Below the pieces are notes generated by a model. That model was given only the letters and a program-made list of their open reading frames with translations. It did not search any database and was not told the DNA's origin. A program made the position numbers and the translations under genes. A stretch of DNA of 37,753 bases from Saccoglossus kowalevskii (lineage: Eukaryota; Hemichordata; Enteropneusta; Harrimaniidae): contig NW_003135349.1 of NCBI RefSeq assembly GCF_000003605.2, positions 142,007 through 179,759 of the forward strand, read 5' to 3'. This document shows positions 12,401-19,495 of this stretch, one piece after another. Each line of letters opens with the position of its first letter. Position 1 is the stretch's first letter.

Positions 12401-14269
12401 TTGAGAAAAGTCAGCAGAAATAAGCAGTGACTGTATACAATAAAAAAACATTTACATTTCATTGAAACTCAGTCATAAACAAAACACAGGACTGATTTGA
12501 ACACTACTAGCCCTAAACATTATAGAATGAGACCTGAATTAGAATTGCCTGCATGGCTTGGAAATCTTGTATAAGCTAGCACTCTTTCAGTGAAAACTAA
12601 TTATCAGGAACAACAGTACGTCTCCTACAGAGTAGGTCCCTTAATAAACAATATCACAAACATGTGCATGTGCGGCACACATAGCTGTGAGAAGCACACA
12701 CATTCTTATTTTATATTGGCGTTTTCATTAAGAAAGAATAAATAAATATCTTACCCAATAACTTAAGGACAGTTTCAGTCAGGATACCATGTGTTTCATT
12801 CCAGAGTGTATACTTTACCATGTCAAATATACTGAAATTAATTTTTGCCGAAAACAGTCTCGTGACAAATTGATATTGTTCTTTAGTTTCCTCAGGAAGA
12901 ATTTCAAGTGGTGCAAAACATCCAACAACTTTCGAGTAATCTGCAATTGACAAAAAACTGATACTGAAATAATACTAGATTTGGTCAATGTGATATATAG
13001 ACAATACAAGACTACTATTTTGATATTATTCAGTTCACATTAGGAAAGCGTCCTCTTGAGTTAATTATTGTTATTGTATACACTCTCGTTGTTGTTATTG
13101 TTACTTTTTCAGCTATGTTAATAATGAACAAGTCATTGTCAATGACACGTCCCCGTTCCGCTCATATTTGAGTGACATATACATTCAAAGCAGATCATGA
13201 CCGAAATCTCAGACGACTTTTAGTGGTCTGATCCGAAATGCACCTGCATATGTACAACACATTGTACTAAATCTGAACAAAATCCATCCATGCATGACTG
13301 AGCTCCGGTTCCAGAATTGTGAAAATATGTGATTTTGATGCATTTTCGGCCTTAAAATGGCCATCATTCAGCTATTGCTAAGCGGATCATGAAACAAATG
13401 CACATATCTATTTGTGACATGATGTACCATGTGTGTGTGAAGTTTGAACTTGATCAATGTTCGAGATACAGGTGATCACGGACGCACAGACGCATGGACG
13501 CACACAGGGCAAACCATAAGTCCCCGTTTTCGAACTACGGGAACTAACCAGTAGTGGTCTTGTTATGCACATTTATTAGCTCTATCACCTGTCATGTAGT
13601 CAAATATAATCACCTCTGTATTTTAACCAAACCATGTTATACACTTTATACAGTTTCGTTGCATAATTTACATACACTATTTAATATCCAAATACTGATG
13701 TACTATAGATATCGGAAATCAATTGAATAAAGGCGAATACTGCTCTACTATATTTTGGTAAATAATAGCAACGACAAAACATTGTTTATGCTGAACAAAA
13801 TAAACAAGTCTATTCACAGTGAAATGCTAGAAACATACAGATATAAGCACATTGTTAGGACAATTCTGTCATTCAAAACAATTAACATACATTAACTCAC
13901 CTGAGTCGCTGTTCAATGTCTGGTTAATGCACAGGATCTCATCCAAATGCAAATAATCATCAGGCACACTGAACTGGAGCCAACTATTATTTTGAATGTA
14001 ATACATTTGATCCCACTCAACAGAAGTACTATTGGCAGGAATCATGAGATCTGAATTGGAAATTAATCAAAATATATGCCATATAATTACTATTTTAATT
14101 CACCTATACATATACCGCATTACAACATAATATCATTAGAGTCGACCAAACAACATGAATTTAAATGTTAACTTTAAACAAGGCTCTTACCTCTAATTCC
14201 TTCATTTGGAGAGAAAGCTGACACCATACATAAAAGACACAATAAAAGTATATGTGTTGGTACATTCAT
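9250..14269 (-). CDS. Ig-domain type I membrane receptor (8 exons, 413 aa)
   Basis: This is a predicted cell-surface protein. Coding exons on the minus strand are 14269-14191, 14050-13901, 12940-12755, 12095-11778, 11671-11556, 11410-11272, 10927-10838 and 9413-9250. They join in frame into 413 codons plus TAA, all with GT donors and AG acceptors. The order is a signal peptide (1-18), three Ig-like domains (about 27-138, 139-244, 245-329), a short exon with three Cys (330-359), a TM helix (377-401) and a 12-residue basic tail. Only domain 3 has the full C-W-DxDxFxC pattern. There are nine N-X-S/T sites (residues 33, 47, 69, 111, 124, 141, 238, 256, 298). Introns are phase 1 except the one splitting domain 3 (phase 0). 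The tail has no ITIM or ITAM, so signalling would need a partner; adhesion or recognition is the likely role. The ligand is unknown. The start is the first ATG before a classical signal peptide. An AG at 14313-14314 may mark a 5' UTR intron running toward the assembly gap. Confidence 0.82.
9414..10496. other. Intron 7, non-coding
   Basis: Intron between exons 7 and 8. The 125-codon minus-strand frame 9513-9890 and the plus-strand frames around 9934-10504 have no motif and lie inside a well-supported intron. The stretch is AT-rich and probably includes old repeat sequence. Confidence 0.55.
10497..10718. mobile_element. MITE with ~60-bp imperfect terminal inverted repeats
   Basis: The left end reads TA-CTGTAAAATAAA. 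The right end, read in reverse complement, is TA-CTGTAGAATA. The inner arms remain similar for about 60 bp, including gaaattaatttttcgctga on the right against ggaattaattttcg on the left. The TA on both sides fits a TA target-site duplication as made by Tc1/mariner-type transposases. It has no coding capacity and lies in intron 7 of the Ig gene. Confidence 0.75.
10838..10927 (-). other. Exon 7: membrane-proximal Cys-containing stalk
   Basis: A symmetric phase 1-1 exon of 90 bp adds 30 residues with Cys337, Cys342 and Cys344 (CATSVCDC). Being symmetric and a multiple of three, it could be skipped without frame change, which would remove the stalk. An odd cysteine count leaves one free for a dimer bond. 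Confidence 0.7.
11272..11671 (-). other. Exons 5-6: canonical Ig domain 3
   Basis: Residues 245-329 carry strand-B Cys262 (KLSCGVV), Trp275 (MTWLK) and the F-strand motif DGDIFVC ending at Cys310, a spacing of 47 residues. A phase-0 intron splits the domain between His283 and Thr284. The exon 5 start was set at the acceptor at 11673-11672, after a pyrimidine-rich tract. A later AG would drop strand A. Confidence 0.75.
11778..12095 (-). other. Exon 4: Ig-like domain 2
   Basis: One 318-bp exon with phase 1 at both ends encodes residues 139-244, the usual size of a V-like Ig domain. Strand B has a Cys (AICPL, Cys159). The F-strand motif reads DLGGDYGL, with Leu where Cys is normal; a Cys sits six residues before the Tyr instead (Cys217). 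The disulfide is therefore absent or displaced. Confidence 0.65.
12755..14050 (-). other. Exons 2-3: divergent Ig-like domain 1
   Basis: Exon 2 (14050-13901) and exon 3 (12940-12755) encode residues 27-138, joined by a phase-1 intron. The C-terminal half (INFSIFDMVKYTLWNETHG, then alternating hydrophobics) has the shape of Ig strands E-G with the D-x-x-x-Y pattern. The canonical disulfide pair and core Trp are not obvious; the only cysteines are 67 and 84. The Ig assignment of this part is an inference from pattern and gene context. Confidence 0.55.
13140..13560. repeat. Probable interspersed repeat in intron 2
   Basis: A block of higher GC than its surroundings, bounded by gtccccgttccg near 13151 and gtccccgttttcg near 13521, contains the (ACGGACGCAC)-like stretch at 13478-13505. 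Blocks with a degenerate GGACGCAC run close to one end are common in non-autonomous elements of invertebrates. I see no clear terminal inverted repeats or poly(A), so the class is open. Confidence 0.45.
14191..14269 (-). other. Exon 1: signal peptide
   Basis: ATG at 14269-14267 opens 26 codons beginning MNVPTHILLLCLLCMVSA, with a hydrophobic core at residues 7-16 and a plausible cleavage after Ala18. The donor GTAAGA follows at 14190, leaving phase 1. Confidence 0.85.
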
Positions 14270-14405
14270 TTTCAGATATAACATGCACAATGTATTCTGC
14301 TATGTTTCTGTAAAACAATATTGTAAAAGAAATATTTGAGTATCCCTCTCACAATTTACATCACCCTGTAACAAACTGGCGATGGTCACGCCTATGGATG
14401 GTCAA

Positions 14406-14413
14406 TGACGTCA
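14406..14413. promoter_or_regulatory. CRE-type palindrome TGACGTCA
   Basis: A perfect CREB/ATF consensus lies about 140 bp upstream of the Ig gene start codon and directly beside the assembly gap. Function is inferred from position only. Confidence 0.35.
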
Positions 14414-14415
14414 AC

Positions 14416-14465
14416 NNNNNNNNNNNNNNNNNNNNNNNNNNNNNNNNNNNNNNNNNNNNNNNNNN
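14416..14465. other. Assembly gap (50 N)
   Basis: Fifty unknown bases, a conventional placeholder length, so the true gap size is uncertain. It falls where the promoter or 5' UTR of the Ig gene should be. Confidence 1.
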
Positions 14466-15056
14466 TCAGACTACCGGTGCAACAGAAAACGCCAAAAACA
14501 GACAATTCGTTCTCGCCTAGGGGATTTCGCGGTCAGTCGACATTGCAAACAGGAAGTCGTGTAGCCCTAGTGTAGTCTAAAACACACAACGTAACATTAT
14601 GTCGCTCCCAAATAGTACAAATCAGCCTAAATCAGAAAATGTTGATGCATCATAAGTTCACGTACGAATTATTCAACGTTCGATTGCAATCATGAAGTTT
14701 TGGGCCACTTTCCGTAAAGAATAAGGACCTACCTGTTACACCAAAGGCTAATCGCTATGTAATTACTCATCATCCGATCACTCGTCGCAAACGTCATCTT
14801 CGGCTAAGTTCGGCAGGTACTCGGCAGCATTCCGAATAGTCTGATGGCGGTTAAGAAAATAATCGCCTTCAGCGTTGAAATTGGGGCAGGGAACCAGATT
14901 ATTCATTGAATAGACCTGTGACGTCACCAAAAACGTCGTCTTCGGCAGATCTTGGAAGCAAGGTCCTTGTCCACTGTACCACAAGTGTCTTCACACAAGT
15001 GATAGGATTTAAATTTACTCCATTCAACTTTGGAAGTTGATCAAACACGAGTTCTT
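14466..15056. other. Upstream region of the Ig gene
   Basis: This is moderately CpG-rich for this window (about 14470-14560) and carries a second TGACGTCA at 14919-14926. A minus-strand frame is listed separately. No promoter element can be assigned with confidence because of the adjoining gap. Confidence 0.35.
14778..14984 (-). CDS. Hypothetical 68-residue ORF, unrecognised
   Basis: ATG at 14984 opens 68 codons ending in TAA-free sequence up to a stop at 14778. The C-terminal part is acidic (AEYLPNLAEDDVCDE). Amino-acid composition is balanced, unlike the low-complexity frames nearby, and there are three Cys. I recognise no family. It reads in the same direction as the Ig gene but is separated from it by the gap. 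It could be an exon of another gene, a transposon scrap or chance. Confidence 0.22.
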   Translation of the reverse strand: MWYSGQGPCFQDLPKTTFLVTSQVYSMNNLVPCPNFNAEGDYFLNRHQTIRNAAEYLPNLAEDDVCDE

Positions 15057-15057
15057 A

Positions 15058-15297
15058 CACCTAAATATTTGTTCACACATTTATTTTCACAATTTAACAA
15101 CTTGTAATGGTGGAAAATAATTAAATGAGAGCTGTATACATCAAAATAAGTTTCAAATATTTGTTGAGACATTTGTTCTCTCAATTTAACAACTTGTAAT
15201 GGTGGACGTTAATTAAACGTGACTTATCTTCACCAAAATAATTATAAGTCTCAAATATTTGTCTATACTTTTATTCTCTCAATTTAACAACTTAATG
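15058..15297. repeat. Three-copy tandem repeat, ~92-98 bp unit
   Basis: The block aaatatttgt, then ttctctcaatttaacaactt and gtaatggtgga, begins near 15063, 15155 and 15253, so the period is 92 then 98 bp. The third copy is truncated after aacaactta. Similarity is high in the core and poor in the linkers. Confidence 0.85.
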
Positions 15298-15526
15298 AGC
15301 CTGAATTGTGTTCGTAATATAGGGAACGCCATCGACACTTTAACAAAACTTACCTTGACTTGGGTCTTGTTTATCTCTTGTCACGATCTGGAAACTGTTG
15401 AACAAATTACGCGTCGTCAAGTTTAAGACGCAAGTTATTTTATTATCTATTTTTTGCATGGTGGAGTTTCGTGAGGTTTATTATTTTTTTTTTCGCAACG
15501 TTCTTTGTTAATTTTGTTTTATCTCA

Positions 15527-15651
15527 ATGGCACACTTGTGTACCATGCCACAAAGTTGGTCGTTGAGTGGTTTTCATTTTGCAAACTACTTCAATGTTCC
15601 GATGACTTGGACGGGAAATCCAATTGCTGGTTTCCGATCGCTTCGGTTCCG
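15527..15651 (+). CDS. Possible orphan 5' coding exon, unknown product
   Basis: ATG at 15527-15529 starts 41 open codons (MAHLCTMPQSW at the start) that run straight into a strong donor, CG|GTAAGTG, at 15652. The sequence is less AT-rich than its flanks. I could not find a continuing exon before the LINE cluster at 16.2 kb, and the product is unrecognised. It may be the first exon of a gene disrupted by the LINE insertions, or chance. Confidence 0.2.
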
Positions 15652-16213
15652 GTAAGTGTATATCTAGTAGGAGGGTAGTAGGATTCGTACCCATGGCGTT
15701 TGTATTGTGGGTTTTTTTTTATTTCCCATGTTGGCTACGCTGTAATATGCAACCACTTCCCCGTTTTATTGTGATTTTGTGAGTGTTTAATAATGTCTTC
15801 CACACCCGTCACGCCATGACCCAGTTTCAACCACACGGCCATTTTGCAACGAAGTGCGTGACCCTTGGCGTGACCCCACTGACTATATGATCTTCTGTTC
15901 AACTGTTAAAGGGTGGCAGTCGTCGCGCCGCGTCTTGTTCGATATGGGACTCACAGCGACATATACAACGCGTGTAAAATACATTGTTTATTTACATGAA
16001 ATCCGAACACGCGCTGCGCGATGATCACCGCGCTTTAAGCTAGGATTTATTACCGTTATTATCATTATATTGTCACGTGATTTGTTCCACCTTATGTGTA
16101 ATTCTTAAGTATCTTTATTGTAATTTGTATATACCAATTCGTATATACCGAGGAAACGACCCCGATTGAAGGTCATGTATTTTGTGACGTCACCAATTCG
16201 TGACTGACTGAGT
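15652..16213. other. Non-coding stretch with local CpG-rich patch
   Basis: CpG and GCGC are frequent at about 15915-16040 in otherwise AT-rich DNA. There is an inverted pair tcacgcca/tggcgtga (15809 and 15867), a short direct repeat of gtatatacc (16128 and 16141) and a perfect TGACGTCA at 16185-16192. I see no gene. Confidence 0.4.
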
Positions 16214-17185
16214 GATAATAATAAATATCTTTATTGCGTTCGTATCCCTATTAGGATTTTGATTAAAATGCAATACAGATGTGAATAAAGATAAACAAAC
16301 AATTAAAGTGAGAATAAAAATACATACAGGAAAATAAAAAAAAAAAATAAAAACAACTAGCAAATAAAAGTAGAAAAAAAATAATGGTAAAGTACCGGTA
16401 AATTGGATTGTTTTCCACATTTTGTGTTGGTGAATGTTTAGATTACTATTGCATGTACATGACCTTATCTTGAGATAGCTGACAATAACGTTTTCATTTT
16501 TTTTCCCTCTTGTTTTGAAACCGTTCTCTATGTATTTTGCTATTTGGATTATTGTTTTCTCATCTTTATTATTTAAAATATATTTTAATTTTTCTTTATT
16601 GTTTGCTAAGTGTTGGGGTGATAACAGTTTTTTTCTTTCTCCCGCGTAGAGATCACATGTTAAAAGAAAATGTTCTTCGTCCTCTATGGCGTTATTTTCA
16701 CAACATATACATTTTCTGTCCGATATATCTGTGTTGTTATATCTCCCAGTCTCTATTTGTAGTCTGTGAGCACTATTCCTCAATTTTGTCATTGATAACC
16801 TGTGATGAGTATTTTTGACTACGTGTAAGTAGTTTTTAAAGCCAAAGTCTGTTTTCAGTTCTCTGTAAGTGCGCAATTTATTTTTGTGATTTTTCCCTTA
16901 GTTATCATTGTCTAAAATCTGTTTACAATTTTTTTCAAACTTTGTTTTTAGTTTTTCTAATATTATTTTATCTATATTTACATTGTTCGCATTTTGCTTT
17001 TTTTCTCCCTGCCACACATAGTCTATATCTAGATCTTTAAGTATAAGTTTTAACCCGGAAACCCAGTTGTAGGTGCCAGAGTTGTCTAGTTCTAAGCCGA
17101 GACTGTATGCTTCATATACCAGAGAATTTTCAGGCATTTTTTTTATTCGAGACCAGTATTTGATCATCTGTTTTATCCCTGTTGT
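16214..17185 (-). pseudogene. 5'-truncated LINE, ORF2 C-terminal part
   Basis: On the minus strand one reading frame covers about 17185 to 16190, interrupted by a single in-frame TAA at 16900-16898. The encoded part is the post-RT C-terminal region of an APE-type non-LTR retrotransposon. It has YWSRIKKMP and YNWVSGLKLILKDL-like segments, then RTYRELK, HRLQIETGRYNN, a CxxC pair (CICC) and EDEEHFLLTC, the usual CCHC-like finger. The 3' end on this strand is AATAAAGATATTTATTATTA at about 16214. The RT and endonuclease are missing, as expected from incomplete reverse transcription. The frame is well preserved, so insertion is fairly recent. Confidence 0.82.
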
Positions 17186-17507
17186 AATTCATGTGCAAGT
17201 ACGGCTTCTAGAACCGTGTCCAATTGAATCATTATTCGCTACGCAAAAATGTAAATTTGGAAAAATCATGGACTTGACCATGCAAAAGATTCTTCTACTG
17301 AAAAGAAATGTGTTTTGAAACTCGTGTCGTTACATTTTTAAGACACCATGGCGTCGTTAGCTCCGTATATTGAGCTTGTATACAGCGGTTGTAGGCCAAA
17401 TTACACTATTTAAAAGGTGCAAGGTAGATAATATATGGTCCAGGAACATATCAGACTTAAAAGATCTTTGAAAGAAAACGAAGTACAAGTTTTGCTTACG
17501 AATCGGA
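17186..17507. other. Spacer between two LINE copies
   Basis: About 320 bp separate the truncated 5' end of the minus-strand LINE from the first ATG of the plus-strand LINE. The later part (from about 17340) is probably the 5' UTR of the plus-strand copy, but the exact 5' end cannot be seen. Confidence 0.4.
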
Positions 17508-17602
17508 ATGGATCAGCTGTGTGAGGAGATTGAAATGGCGGGCGATATAAACAAAGAAGAACAAAAGAAAGCTCCGAAAAGTGGAAAGAAGTAAAAAAAA
17601 AC

Positions 17603-17765
17603 AAGAAATTCTATGCTATTATAGTAGGACGAAAGACGAGAATCGTATCTGACAGATATGAAGTGTCACCAGTCAACAAACGGTTATCCAGGGAACTGTT
17701 CCAAAGGTTTTGACTCATTAGAAGAAGCAGAGCAATACATTGAGTGGTACGCATCCAATATAAGC
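17603..17765 (+). other. RNase H1 N-terminal/viroplasmin-like domain in LINE ORF1
   Basis: Two adjacent frames together show the aromatic-GRKT core and the C-terminal SKGFDSLEEAEQY helix of this small hybrid-binding fold, at roughly residues 30-85 of ORF1. A frameshift near 17660 separates the halves. The pattern is seen directly; the family assignment is from memory of family motifs. Confidence 0.65.
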
Positions 17766-18589
17766 AATGTCAACAAATCGAACTGCAGTGACGACGACGA
17801 ACTCAACGCAGTAATCCCGATCTAGATGACTCAATAACATTGATTAAATCGATCATAAATCACGACGACAGTAATAACAACAACAATATCGAACTATCCA
17901 TGACAAGCAATGAAGACGAAACGAAAAAGTCAGCTACCGGAAATGGATGCCATCTTGGAAAAGCCCGCACAGTAAACCAAGGTACAAGTACTTCACTGTT
18001 AGAACGTAGAAATCTGGCTATGTCCGAATTCGAAATCATAATAGAAAGTATTGAAGACAAATAAATCGACATTGCAAATAAGTACACAGCATTAGAAAAT
18101 CGCCTGGGACAACAATCGATTGAAGAAGCAGAAAAAGAAAAGGAGAAAATGTTAGAGGACGAAATAAACACACTGAAGCATAAGAATATAGCCCTGTCAG
18201 TAGAAGAAATGCGTTCAAGCAACAGTTACATGGAATTAACGAGACTTGGCGTAATAACTTAATAGCAGCTCAGACAGGAATGGAAATCGAATCAAGAACA
18301 GGCAAGTAGCCCTATCCAAGGAATTCAAACGTGATCTGGATGAAATGAAAAACGGTTTCAAGAATTTGGTATCTAGTTCTATTGAAACATCTAATCGGTT
18401 TGTATGTCTTGAAAATCTTGAGAAGGAAGAACCATCTACTGTTAGTCTGGGAGCTGCAGCGGAATTACAAAGCCATGATTCCAGTAATGAAAACAACATT
18501 GACATTGAAGATAAATTGGATGAAACTGACATAATCATTAAAGTAATCCATATTAGTAACTCGGACAGTTCTAATTATGACCTTTCATA

Positions 18590-18618
18590 GGTAAATACAT
18601 AGGTAAATACATAGGTAA
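18590..18618. repeat. Three copies of a 12-bp unit
   Basis: The unit ataggtaaatac repeats two and a half times in a row inside LINE ORF1, adding IGKY repeats in one frame. The copies are exact, so this is a recent local slippage event. Confidence 0.8.
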
Positions 18619-19495
18619 AGCCAAAAATCACAGCCAATGCTGAACTAGTTAGTAAGCAGTTAATCCGGTTAGTCGATAACACTAAGAACAAGTTTACCAA
18701 TGCATGTAATATCAAGCATGTTACCACGTCATGGCAGTGCATAAAATGTGAACACCATGATAAATGAAATTAACCATATGTATGACAGATAAATGTGAAA
18801 CAGCTGACTGTACCTTTGTAGAACACATAAAACTAAGTCACACTAAAGACATGGGGTTTATCTTAACACTACTGGTAATAGACTATTTGTTGCTGATATC
18901 AAACGTACAGTGAGAAATATTCACTTGTATCAAGCAAGAAATAGTTCCACACATGGACAAAATATTAATAGACAACATGAACGCAGTAACTACTCAGGAC
19001 AACACAGAAACAGCAATGATAGTCGTAGACACACCTGCAGATTCTCCAAGAATTCTGAACAACCACAAAGACAGCAAAACAGACATGGAAATAAAGTTTT
19101 CCAATCTTTCGTCAATACCCGATATCAAAATAATCAAAACCATCACTACAGTCAACGTAAATACCAAGGTGGACCTTATGACGAACCATACAAGCAATAC
19201 CCTCATTGGATAAATCAGGAAGAAGCTGGACGATATCCTAGTAACATTACAATGACATGCAGTATTCAAATAGATATTATGATGACAGATACATTGACAA
19301 TAAATATAACAAACATTCTTATTTGTATCAAGATAGCTAGTATAAATGGGAACCATATCATAGTCAACCACAGTATCAACAGGAATGGTAATGTGAAAAA
19401 CCTAAATTATACATGTATCAGTAACATTCAAAGTACATACAACTGGTATTAGTAGTGATTATGTCTATGACATACATCTACAAAGAAAAAATATT

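Larger units (their letters stand above)
17508..19450 (+). pseudogene. LINE ORF1 with RNase H1-N-like domain, coiled coil and zinc finger
   Basis: ATG at 17508 starts MDQLCEEIEMAGDINKEE. The frame slips at an A-run (17593-17601) into KKFYAIIVGRKTRIVSD. It slips again near 17660 into a segment with NGYPGNCSKGFDSLEEAEQY. These match the pattern of the RNase H1 N-terminal/caulimovirus viroplasmin domain (FYAV-x-x-GRKTG, then PG-x-x-x-KGF-x-x-x-EEA). From 17840 a Glu/Lys-rich coiled coil follows (LEDEINTLKHKN), with one in-frame TAA at 18062. Then come an acidic linker, a zinc-finger-like cluster (CIKCEHH; CETADCTFVEHIKLSH) at 18736-18842 and a Gln/Asn/Arg-rich tail (18910-19213). LINE ORF1 proteins bind nucleic acid in the ribonucleoprotein, and the domains fit that. 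At least four lesions make it a pseudogene. Confidence 0.65.

Noticed and set aside
15640-15665. tRNA T-arm-like text (ggattcgtaccc)
   Set aside because: No matching D-arm, anticodon stem or acceptor pairing could be laid out around it.
16537-16818. 93-codon plus-strand ORF
   Set aside because: Antisense of the LINE ORF2 C-terminal region.
17860-18538. Ser/Leu/Phe-rich minus-strand ORFs
   Set aside because: Antisense shadows of the LINE ORF1 coiled-coil and linker.
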